Shown: piece by piece, positions 33,736-39,761 of the stretch
How the letters are laid out: every line of letters begins with the position of its first letter
Position numbering within the stretch: the stretch's first letter is position 1
Assembly (NCBI GenBank): GCA_014338005.1
Contig: QUBZ01000035.1
Coordinates: 1 to 39,761, forward strand
Direction: 5' to 3'
DNA length: 39,761 nucleotides
DNA from: Chloroflexota bacterium
GTDB taxonomy: Bacteria; Chloroflexota; Anaerolineae; Aggregatilineales; Phototrophicaceae
Notes under the pieces: generated by a model
Told to the model about the DNA's origin: nothing
The model's input: the letters and a program-made list of their open reading frames with translations, nothing else
Databases searched by the model: none
Position numbers and translations under genes: made by a program

Positions 33736-33752
33736 TATAATGAAACTATAAT
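33736..33752 (+). promoter_or_regulatory. Two consensus -10 boxes before the restriction gene
   Basis: TATAAT occurs at 33736-33741 and again at 33747-33752, 36-50 bases before ATG 33788. The -35 region (CTGCCA at 33713-33718) is poor. The short AT-rich patch fits the promoter of the following two-gene unit. Confidence 0.4.
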
Positions 33753-33787
33753 CTGCATCAAATGTTCTATCTTGGCTGGTCTAGCTC

Positions 33788-34753
33788 ATGGCAAAATCAT
33801 CGCGCACCGGAGTTCAGAATTACCCGCGCATCCAGGACAAAAACAGCTCTTATTACGATTGTCTGGATGATTCAACGCTTGTTCCGCATCAAGGCAAAAT
33901 TCTGCCTGAAGAACTGCAATCGCTCATTCGGAAGGCCATTATGACGGCCAACCGAAAGTCCAGCCGCGAGATTCTCTCTATTCCGACGGATGCGACACCG
34001 GAACAGATCGCGGCGATTTACGAACGTGAGGGGCGGGAATTGTTCAAGTATTTCAAGAAATACGTTGGAGACCCGGCTTCGACCGCCCACCAGATTTATG
34101 GCAAACATTATCGCGCCGTCGGTATTGAACAGTTTCGTAATCGAACGCTGCAAAAAGAGCGCATGAACTCCGGTTGGCGCTATCAATTTCTTGCGGTGGA
34201 CTGTGCGCGCCAATCAGGACGTTTTCGGAGCGTGTCGGACATCGGCGCGGCAGAGGGCGACTTTAACGCGATTATCGAGTTTCGGAATCCTCAGCTTGAC
34301 CCGCTGCGTCTGTATGTCTCGGTTAAGAATCGCAGCAATACTCTCGGTGGACAGGATTGGCCGAAAGCGATTGAAGCCCTGGAGCGGGTTGCCAAAACCG
34401 ATAAAAACGCTGTCGGGCCTTACTGCTGCGTGTTTGGCATTGCAATGGATAGAGGGACACGGTACATCAAGCGTGAACAGAAATCCAAACTTCCACATTC
34501 GGTCAATACTGAAGTCTGGCTATCCGATTATTTCTGGCCGTTTTTCTCGAACTACAGTTATGAAGAAATCATGACAATGGTGTTAGATGTTTTGATCTCA
34601 TCGTATGAGGCTGAAAATCTATCAACTGAGATTGAGATTCCAGATGCGCTGTTAAACTCGTTTGGCGCTGCTTGTGCCGGAGCAGAATTGGTTGATGAAA
34701 ACGGATACTTCAATGATCCCTACCGTCTCGTCCGTTTCTTTGTGAATAAATAG
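33788..34753 (+). CDS. Probable type II restriction endonuclease (unrecognised family)
   Basis: A 321-residue soluble protein assigned mainly by position: it lies 10 bases before a DNA methyltransferase gene. A possible PD-(D/E)xK nuclease core is Glu156-Gly-Asp158 (AAEGDFNAIIEF) followed 19 residues later by YVSVKNRSN, with Ser178 in place of the usual Glu/Asp and Lys180 as the catalytic Lys; the S-x-K variant occurs in some restriction enzymes. The N-terminal half is helical and basic. Its sequence is clearly less GC-rich than the flanking genes and uses codons rare elsewhere here, suggesting horizontal transfer. No good ribosome site precedes the ATG. The recognition site is unknown. Confidence 0.6.
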   Translation: MAKSSRTGVQNYPRIQDKNSSYYDCLDDSTLVPHQGKILPEELQSLIRKAIMTANRKSSREILSIPTDATPEQIAAIYEREGRELFKYFKKYVGDPASTAHQIYGKHYRAVGIEQFRNRTLQKERMNSGWRYQFLAVDCARQSGRFRSVSDIGAAEGDFNAIIEFRNPQLDPLRLYVSVKNRSNTLGGQDWPKAIEALERVAKTDKNAVGPYCCVFGIAMDRGTRYIKREQKSKLPHSVNTEVWLSDYFWPFFSNYSYEEIMTMVLDVLISSYEAENLSTEIEIPDALLNSFGAACAGAELVDENGYFNDPYRLVRFFVNK

Positions 34754-34763
34754 TGGTGTGAGT

Positions 34764-35639
34764 ATGAACTCGGACATGAAAACAACGACGGTGAAAAACC
34801 TCTATACAACCTGCGAAATCATTCACGCCGACAGCCGACAGGCGCTAAAAGCCTTCGAGGGGCAGGTTGATTTAATCGTCACGTCGCCGCCCTATGCCGA
34901 CGCCCGGCACAAACATTACGACAGCGTTCACCCGAACGAATTTGCCGACTGGTTCATGACATTTCACGAGCCGTTCTGGAACGCGCTTAAACCGACCGGA
35001 AGCCTGGTCATCAATATCAAAGATAAAGTGGTGGACGGCGTGCGTCATCGGTACGTGTGGCGCACGCTTGAGGCGCTGGCCGATAAGGGCTGGTTCGCCA
35101 TTGATGATTATATCTGGCACAAGACCAACCCCATGCCCGGTTACTGGCCCAACCGCCTGCGCGACGGATGGGAATACTGCTTCCATCTGGCGAAGTCCAA
35201 AAAGCCCTATTTTAATGCCGACGCGGTGCGACAGCCGATTGGCGACTGGGTGGACTCGCGCTTGAAGAACCTGGGCAAAAACGATTTGAGCCGCCACAAT
35301 TCGGTGAACAACAGCGGCTTCGGACGTAACATTTCCAGTTGGGTGGACAAAAAGACCGTTCTACCGACCAATGTTTTAAGTCTGGCCGTCGTGGGCAAAA
35401 ACAAAGGGCATCCCGCCGTTTTTCCGGTGGATTTGCCGCTGTTTTTCATCAAACTGCTGTGTCCCGAAGGCGGCCTGGTGGTTGACCCGTTCGGCGGCAG
35501 CGGCACAACCGGACTCGCTGCGCTGACGCTTGGGTTGCGGTCGGTGCTGATTGACAACAACGCCGACTACGTTGAGGAAGCCATCAAACGGCTGCAAGGC
35601 AGCGGCGCGGTTGTCTACAATAACGGCGCGTCTCCATAG
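34764..35639 (+). CDS. Beta-class DNA methyltransferase (probably N4-cytosine) of a type II R-M system
   Basis: SAM-dependent methylation of an exocyclic base amine, protecting host DNA from the adjacent nuclease. It has 291 residues from ATG 34764 (GTG 34758 and ATG 34776 are alternatives; ribosome sites are weak). Catalytic motif IV TSPPY is near residue 40-44 and SAM motif I DPFGGSGTT is near 240, the order that defines the beta group (PF01555). SPPY rather than DPPY favours N4-methylcytosine. The target-recognition region lies between them (about 110-215). It is more GC-rich than the nuclease gene but still lower than housekeeping neighbours. Confidence 0.88.
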   Translation: MNSDMKTTTVKNLYTTCEIIHADSRQALKAFEGQVDLIVTSPPYADARHKHYDSVHPNEFADWFMTFHEPFWNALKPTGSLVINIKDKVVDGVRHRYVWRTLEALADKGWFAIDDYIWHKTNPMPGYWPNRLRDGWEYCFHLAKSKKPYFNADAVRQPIGDWVDSRLKNLGKNDLSRHNSVNNSGFGRNISSWVDKKTVLPTNVLSLAVVGKNKGHPAVFPVDLPLFFIKLLCPEGGLVVDPFGGSGTTGLAALTLGLRSVLIDNNADYVEEAIKRLQGSGAVVYNNGASP

Positions 35640-35659
35640 GCCGGAAACCGCCCTGCCGT

Positions 35660-36484
35660 TTACCCCCAGTACGCCCTGGCGCGCAGATGCAGGATATGGC
35701 GTTTGATGAGCAGCGCCTCCGGGCCGCGCGCACCGCTGGCGGCCAGAAAACGCCGGTAGTCGCCCACCGCCCCGGCGTAATTTTCCATCCGTTCGAGCAG
35801 TTTCGCGCGGTCAAGCAGGATGTCCGGCTGCTCCGGGGTTAAACTCAGCGCGGTATCATAATCGGCCAGCGCGCCGTTAAGGTCGCCTTTGTGGCGGCGG
35901 GCTTCGGCGCGGCTGAGATAACCCGCCGGCGACTGCGGGGACAGGCGGATGGCTTCATCAAAGTCGCCGATGGCGCGCGCCGTACTGCCCAGCAGCATGT
36001 GAATATCGCCGCGCCGGTTGTAGGCCGGGGCGAAATCCGGCTTCAGGCGAATCGACTCGCTCAGGTCGTCCAGCGCGCCGTCCAGGTCGCCCAGGTACGC
36101 GCGCGCCGATCCCCGGTTGAAGAACAGCTCGCCCTGGGTATTATCCAGCCGAACGGCTTTATCAAAATCGTCCAGCGCGCCTTTGTAATCCTCCAGGCGC
36201 ATCAGAACAATCCCGCGATTGTTGCGGGACATAACGTGGTCGGGGTCGAGATGAACGGCATCGTCAAAGTCTTCAAACGCCCGCTCCAGATCATCCTGAA
36301 CGAGGTAAATCATGCCGCGCTGGTTAAGCGCGTCTATAAAGTGCGGGTTCAGCCTGATGGCTTTGTTCAGGTCGTTTAACGCCTGGCGCAGTTTGTTTTC
36401 CTGGATGGACTGCCGGGCGCGGTCGAACAGTTCCTGCGCCGTCAGGGAAGGCTGCTGCGCGCGGCGCGCCGATTTTTTCGCCAT
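35660..36484 (-). CDS. Tetratricopeptide repeat protein
   Basis: A 274-residue soluble protein made almost wholly of about seven TPR units from residue 15 to 250, for example ALNDLNKAIRLNPHFIDALN and AFEDFDDAVHLDPDHVMSRN, with the typical Gly/Ala/Pro pattern. TPR stacks serve as protein-binding scaffolds; the partner is unknown. No signal peptide is present and the N-terminus is basic (MAKKSARRAQQ). ATG 36484 has an ideal AAGGAG seven bases upstream. It is convergent with the R-M operon, ending 20 bases from it, and divergent from the 42-residue gene. Confidence 0.9.
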   Translation of the reverse strand: MAKKSARRAQQPSLTAQELFDRARQSIQENKLRQALNDLNKAIRLNPHFIDALNQRGMIYLVQDDLERAFEDFDDAVHLDPDHVMSRNNRGIVLMRLEDYKGALDDFDKAVRLDNTQGELFFNRGSARAYLGDLDGALDDLSESIRLKPDFAPAYNRRGDIHMLLGSTARAIGDFDEAIRLSPQSPAGYLSRAEARRHKGDLNGALADYDTALSLTPEQPDILLDRAKLLERMENYAGAVGDYRRFLAASGARGPEALLIKRHILHLRARAYWG

Positions 36485-36631
36485 GCCAACTCCTTGTTTG
36501 TGATGGATAGCATAGCGAATTTTAAGCCGGACGGCTACCGGCAGGGCGGGCAGAACAAGCCGCCGCATCAAAAATGGACAGGTAAAAGTTTAAGAATTGA
36601 TTATGATTGGGATAATTTTCACAAATCCTTA

Positions 36632-36661
36632 TTGACTCTTTGCACAAACCGACTATATAAT
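36632..36661 (+). promoter_or_regulatory. Near-consensus promoter of the 42-residue gene
   Basis: TTGACT (36632-36637) and TATAAT (36656-36661) are 18 bases apart: five of six and six of six matches. The leader of about 70 bases contains the perfect palindrome CGGGAAAATTTCCCG (36698-36712 approx.) followed by TTTT, which could be an operator or a weak attenuator. Confidence 0.8.
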
Positions 36662-36737
36662 GCAGTTGAACATTGGAAAAAATTCAAATGCCAGTCATCG
36701 GGAAAATTTCCCGTTTTGAACCAGAGGAGTGCCAATC

Positions 36738-36866
36738 ATGTACATCAGCTATCTGCTCGCCAAGACCATCCAGAACGACCACCTGCGCGAAGCCAAACAG
36801 AACCGCCTGGCGCGGCTGATGGACCGCAGCAAAAAGACCCTGGACGCTAAAAAGGGTCGCAGGTAA
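36738..36866 (+). CDS. 42-residue basic small protein
   Basis: A short gene with all signals in place: the best promoter in the window, GAGGAG eight bases before the ATG, and a strong intrinsic terminator 60 bases past the stop. The product starts MYISYLLAKTIQNDHLREAK and ends KKGRR. It is amphipathic and highly basic (about 12 Lys/Arg), likely one or two helices, with no signal peptide or Cys. I do not recognise the family. A basic helical peptide of this size could bind RNA, DNA or the ribosome, or associate with membrane. It is monocistronic and likely well expressed. Confidence 0.75.
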   Translation: MYISYLLAKTIQNDHLREAKQNRLARLMDRSKKTLDAKKGRR

Positions 36867-36924
36867 ATTCCCCGCCCTGTTATGGGCGTGAAGCGAAGAA
36901 CGTCTCTTTTCCCCCCAACACCGG

Positions 36925-36963
36925 CAGGGCGGTAGACCAGGTTCTACCGCTCTGCTGTTTTTT
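36925..36963 (+). terminator. Strong intrinsic terminator of the 42-residue gene
   Basis: CAGGGCGGTAGA (36925-36936) pairs over 12 positions (one G-U) with TCTACCGCTCTG (36943-36954), followed by CTG and six T (36958-36963). Confidence 0.9.
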
Positions 36964-36992
36964 CAGGGTGGAAGGGCAGCGCGCAAACGGGT

Positions 36993-37012
36993 TATAATTA
37001 GCATAACGTTAT
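36993..37012 (+). promoter_or_regulatory. -10 box and palindrome upstream of the ArsR-like gene
   Basis: TATAAT (36993-36998) is a perfect -10. The perfect 10-base palindrome ATAACGTTAT (37003-37012) covers the predicted start site, about 20 bases before ATG 37033. A position over the start site fits autoregulation by the wHTH protein that follows. Confidence 0.45.
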
Positions 37013-37032
37013 TTGCCGGCCTGAATACTAAA

Positions 37033-37701
37033 ATGTCTGACTCCGAGCGCAAAGCGCCGCCTCAAAAACCGATCCCCGAATTCGTGGTGAACGATTTAGA
37101 AACGTTAAGGGTGCTGGCCGACCCGCTCCGAATCCAGATCATCGAACTCGTCACCCACCAGCCGCGCACCGTCAAGCAGGTGGCCGCCGATCTTGAACTG
37201 CCGCCGACCAAACTGTACTACCACATCAAACAGCTTGAAGAACGGGGTTTGATCCGCGTGGTGGATACGCGCCTGGTTTCCGGCATTGTGGAAAAACAGT
37301 ACCAGGCCAGTGCCTTCAGCTATCACGTCAATAAAGCTCTGTTTTCGCCGACCAGCCCCGCCGGCAAAGAAGGTTTAAACGTGATGCTGACGGGTTTGTT
37401 CGAGGACACCCGCGCCGATATTCAGGAAAGCGTGGCCGAAGGCGCGATTGACGTGTACGCGGAAGAAGACGGCGACCGACCGATCAGCCGGACGCTGATG
37501 ATGGCGCGTAATACGCTGTATTTAGCGCCCGACCGCGCCGAGGAGTTTTACCGGCGGCTGCGCGGCCTGGTGTGGGAATTTGTGACCGGGGACGAGGAAC
37601 ATCCCGCCGAAAAGCGCGCTTACGGCCTGCTGATCGCTCTGTACCCCACCACCCGACCCTATGGCCGCGAGGAAGATGAAGAAAAGATTAACCGAGAATG
37701 A
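37033..37701 (+). CDS. ArsR-like winged-helix transcriptional regulator
   Basis: A 222-residue DNA-binding protein. The winged helix-turn-helix is at about 20-95: LRVLADPLRIQIIELVTHQP is the ArsR/HTH_20 opening, and TVKQVAADLELPPTKLYYHIKQLEERGLI is the recognition-helix region. A roughly 120-residue C-terminal domain, mainly helical, with no Cys metal ligands, suggests a sensor other than metal. No clear ribosome site precedes the ATG and the leader is short. A palindrome over the start site suggests it controls itself. Other targets are not evident. Confidence 0.88.
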   Translation: MSDSERKAPPQKPIPEFVVNDLETLRVLADPLRIQIIELVTHQPRTVKQVAADLELPPTKLYYHIKQLEERGLIRVVDTRLVSGIVEKQYQASAFSYHVNKALFSPTSPAGKEGLNVMLTGLFEDTRADIQESVAEGAIDVYAEEDGDRPISRTLMMARNTLYLAPDRAEEFYRRLRGLVWEFVTGDEEHPAEKRAYGLLIALYPTTRPYGREEDEEKINRE

Positions 37702-37918
37702 CATTCGTCAGATGGTAACGTGACAAAAGTCACTCCGAATCGCGCAGTTTTCGAGTCAAAATAAAGTCAGCATACAGGAAGTAAGAGAGCCAATTTAGAG
37801 TTCCACAAAGATTAACTTTTAGAGGCCAACATCAAAGCCTATCTTCACTCTAAAAAGAGGTTCATAGAATAGGATTAACGGACGCCCCGCACGGGGCGTC
37901 CGATTTATTTCAGGGAAT
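37702..37918. other. Intergenic region with several hairpins
   Basis: Three structures lie between the convergent regulator and FmdB-like genes: GTGAC-AAAA-GTCAC (37720-37733), CTTTTAGAG pairing with CTCTAAAAAG with one extra A across a loop of about 23 bases (about 37817-37859), and the strong hairpin at 37879-37902. The sequence is AT-richer than its surroundings. It could be the 3' UTR of the regulator or hold a small RNA, but no convincing promoter is seen and no frame is worth calling. Confidence 0.35.
37879..37902. terminator. Hairpin between convergent genes
   Basis: CGGACGCCCC and GGGGCGTCCG form a perfect 10-pair stem with loop GCAC. On the plus strand ATTTATTT follows, enough for a weak U-rich tail. 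On the minus strand it lies 17 bases past the FmdB-like stop codon. It probably ends transcripts from both sides. Confidence 0.7.
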
Positions 37919-38296
37919 TTATTCGTCGGCGGTGTTTGAGGCCTGCGCCCGCAGGTCGTTTTCGACGTTTTGTATGCTGTCGCCTTTTTGCAGGCGCTCG
38001 GCGGTTTCGCGGTAAGTCTGCCCCAGGTCTACCCCCGCGCTGTCGCCCACCTGCTGGAACAAACTGCCGATTTCCCGCGAATCGCCGCCTTCTAACACCG
38101 ACAGCATCTCGCCGGACGACAGATTCGCCAGGTTGGGCGATGGCCGCGCGATGCTGACCCGGCGAATAAGGCGTGTCAGGTCGCTGCTGCCGCACTGCGG
38201 GCAGACTGGACTGGCCGCGTCGTAATCCTTATAGGATTTATAAAAGAGCGCGAAGGCACGCCCACACTGTTTGCAGCGATAATCATAACTCGGCAT
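37919..38296 (-). CDS. FmdB-type zinc ribbon protein
   Basis: A 125-residue protein. The first 45 residues are the FmdB/CxxC_CxxC_SSSS regulatory-protein domain: MPSYDYRCKQCGRAFALF and CPQCGSSDLTRLIRR hold two CxxC pairs expected to bind one zinc. The remainder is acidic and helical (LQQVGDSAGVDLG-like and AERLQKGD), of unknown role. AGGGTG precedes the ATG. It is divergent from the rhomboid gene with 55 bases between starts. Family members are called putative regulators, but direct evidence is scarce. Confidence 0.85.
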   Translation of the reverse strand: MPSYDYRCKQCGRAFALFYKSYKDYDAASPVCPQCGSSDLTRLIRRVSIARPSPNLANLSSGEMLSVLEGGDSREIGSLFQQVGDSAGVDLGQTYRETAERLQKGDSIQNVENDLRAQASNTADE

Positions 38297-38351
38297 AATT
38301 CACCCTGGTTGCCCGTCATCTTCGACGGACATTATAACGAAAGAACGGCTT

Positions 38352-39215
38352 ATGGATAACCCGCAGCCCGAACGCCGCCCGCACCCCCTGGAACGCCGCC
38401 CCACCCCGCCCCCGGAGCAGCCGCCGCGCCAGCAGGTGATTCTGCATATCCCGTCGGTCAGGCCGACTGTAACCTATGCCCTGGTGCTGCTGAACATCGC
38501 CATTTTTGCGCTGCGGGCGCTGTCGCCGGAGGTGGACGCGAGCCTGTTCCTGTGGGGTGCGAACCACCCGCCCGATGTGCTGGTCGGCGGCGAGTATTAC
38601 CGGCTGCTCAGTTCGATGTTCCTGCACGCCAGCATTTACGATTTCCTGGGCGGTTTCGCACCGGCCAACAGCCTGCACCTCATTTTTAATATGTACATCC
38701 TGTATGCCGTCGGTACGTCGTTGGAGCGGTTGTTCGGCCACGCGCGGTTTTTAATCGTCTACCTGCTGGGCGGCCTGACCGGTTCGATACTCAGTACGCT
38801 GCTGGGCAGTTTTGAAAGTTATTCGGTCGGGGCGTCCGGCGCGGTGTTTGCCGTCCTGGGGGCGGAGTTTGTGTACCTGCACCATCACCGCCGGCTGATG
38901 GGCGAAGCCGGACGCGCGCGCCGTCAAAGCCTGATTACCTTCGGCATCGTCAACCTGCTGTTCGGCCTGGCGTCGTCGCTGCCGGGCAGCGCCATGCGGA
39001 TTGACAACTGGGCGCACATCGGCGGCCTGACCGGGGGCATGGCGCTGGCGTGGTTCATCAGCCCCATCCTCACGCTTAAAATGCACCCCGACTACCCCGG
39101 CGAGATTTTAGGCGAGGATACCAACCCGCTCGGTAAACGTTACTGGGTAGTTTCGGTTTATGCCACCGTATTAGTCGTCCTGGTGTTCATCGGCGTGTTC
39201 CTGGCGCGCCGCTAA
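38352..39215 (+). CDS. Rhomboid family intramembrane serine protease
   Basis: Cleaves transmembrane substrates within the bilayer. The 287 residues comprise a Pro/Arg-rich cytoplasmic N-terminus (1-35), then six to seven TM segments. The catalytic dyad is Ser162 in GASGAVF and His222 in NWAHIGG; HLIFNMY supplies Asn113, which stabilises the oxyanion, so the enzyme should be active. An insertion (FLGGFAPANSLH) lies before TM2. A last TM helix (about 265-285) ends at the C-terminus. The 3' end overlaps the convergent DUF2304 gene by 45 bases. Substrates are unknown. Confidence 0.93.
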   Translation: MDNPQPERRPHPLERRPTPPPEQPPRQQVILHIPSVRPTVTYALVLLNIAIFALRALSPEVDASLFLWGANHPPDVLVGGEYYRLLSSMFLHASIYDFLGGFAPANSLHLIFNMYILYAVGTSLERLFGHARFLIVYLLGGLTGSILSTLLGSFESYSVGASGAVFAVLGAEFVYLHHHRRLMGEAGRARRQSLITFGIVNLLFGLASSLPGSAMRIDNWAHIGGLTGGMALAWFISPILTLKMHPDYPGEILGEDTNPLGKRYWVVSVYATVLVVLVFIGVFLARR

Positions 39216-39563
39216 AGCCTGCTGCGCCTGTTCCAACTGCCAGCGCAGCAGGGCGATCTGCTGGGCGGTTTCTTTATTTTCCTGCGCCAGCCGGGTGAGG
39301 ACGGTGGAAAAATGCAGCAGGATGAACAGGATGAACACCACCGCCACCAGGAACAGGGCGCTGGGCGGGTAAAAGATGCCTACCAGCCCGGCCAGCACGT
39401 CCAGCAGCGGGCGCGACAGGCTGAGGACGATTAAAACCACCGCCGTCGCCAGCCACAGCAGCGAATATTCCTCCCGCAGCTTACGCCGCCGCACCAGTTC
39501 CAGCACAAACACCAGCGCCGCCACCGACGCCCCCAGGCCGAAAATCATCGCGCGATCCAGCAT
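39171..39563 (-). CDS. DUF2304 family membrane protein
   Basis: A 130-residue protein with three TM helices (about 4-22, 33-53, 63-85) and a C-terminal coiled-coil tail (about 92-125, ENKETAQQIALLRWQLEQAQ). The EEYSLLWLATAVVLIVLSLSR segment after a basic RRRKLREE stretch is the DUF2304 signature. Such proteins are often found near polyprenol glycosyltransferases, none of which is visible here. ATG 39563 is chosen for GGAGG five bases upstream; an ATG at 39599 lacks one. Its coding end overlaps the rhomboid gene on the opposite strand. Confidence 0.85.
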   Translation of the reverse strand: MLDRAMIFGLGASVAALVFVLELVRRRKLREEYSLLWLATAVVLIVLSLSRPLLDVLAGLVGIFYPPSALFLVAVVFILFILLHFSTVLTRLAQENKETAQQIALLRWQLEQAQQALAARQEHADEHQDD

Positions 39564-39651
39564 AACACCTCCGAATCCATGTCGGGCAATGATTACCATT
39601 CTAATCCGGTTCGGTGCACGATGGACGGCGCAAAACCGGAGAAAGTGGGCG

Positions 39652-39657
39652 TATAAT
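39652..39657 (+). promoter_or_regulatory. Consensus -10 box upstream of the right-edge gene
   Basis: TATAAT lies 27 bases before GTG 39684 and is followed by an AT-rich stretch. No good -35 box is found at 16-18 bases. Confidence 0.4.
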
Positions 39658-39683
39658 AAAAATAAGGCTCATGGGTAAAAAGA

Positions 39684-39761
39684 GTGAAAGGCAACCAAAT
39701 CAGCAATGAAAGCGGGCGAGACGCGCTTCAGATTACGACGGAATTCACACAAGGCAATGTA
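39684..39761 (+). CDS. N-terminal part of a protein cut by the right edge (unrecognised)
   Basis: From GTG 39684 a frame stays open to the edge (26 codons, including NQISNESGRDALQITTEF). It has natural composition, while a competing ATG frame at 39704 yields an Arg-rich peptide. A consensus -10 box stands upstream, but the ribosome site is weak. The domain cannot be assigned from this fragment. Confidence 0.4.
   Translation, partial: MKGNQISNESGRDALQITTEFTQGNV

Noticed and set aside
36494..36850. 118-codon plus-strand frame covering the small-protein promoter
   Set aside because: It would start before the near-consensus promoter and runs out of frame with the well-signalled 42-residue gene.

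Overview
The window looks like chromosomal DNA of a high-GC Chloroflexota bacterium, most likely Anaerolineae-like. This is an inference from gene content: secreted proteins with Thr-Pro linkers and SH3b domains, DUF3160 and DUF4139 exported proteins, a SpoIIIAA-like R3H ATPase, tandem GNAT proteins, and a TIR-kinase-SH3b fusion. No 16S rRNA is present, so the placement is not proven. No insertion sequence, prophage or CRISPR array was seen.

Left part (1-13.6 kb), almost all on the minus strand: 4-alpha-glucanotransferase (malQ); an FtsX/MacB-type ABC exporter pair behind a palindromic operator; histidyl-tRNA synthetase (hisS) behind what looks like a complete leader-peptide attenuator; a DinB-like protein; a ribose/simple-sugar ABC importer (ATPase, permease, binding protein) behind a LacI-type operator; and a large DUF3160 secreted protein.

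Middle (13.6-24.1 kb): a candidate small RNA or terminated leader, then a pyruvate/acetoin dehydrogenase operon (E1 alpha, E1 beta, E2; no E3 here), a palindromic intergenic repeat, two exported proteins, tRNA-Arg(ACG), an SH3b lipoprotein, and a minus-strand block holding a GNAT, an R3H ATPase and a tandem-GNAT protein coupled to a small upstream ORF.

Right part (24.1-39.8 kb): a cyclic-di-AMP (ydaO/yuaA class) riboswitch with its own promoter and intrinsic terminator ahead of a SulP anion transporter; leuS; the 1122-residue TIR-Ser/Thr kinase-TM-SH3b-lectin-like protein; a SAM methyltransferase; a probable type II restriction-modification pair with less GC-rich sequence than its neighbours; a TPR protein; a 42-residue small-protein gene with near-consensus promoter and strong terminator; an ArsR-like regulator; an FmdB-type zinc ribbon protein; a rhomboid protease; a DUF2304 membrane protein; and a gene cut by the right edge.

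The most valuable signals are in RNA-level regulation: the hisS His-codon attenuator, the c-di-AMP switch on a SulP transporter, and several small ORFs that simple gene calling would miss. All structures were found by reading, without folding software or database searches.
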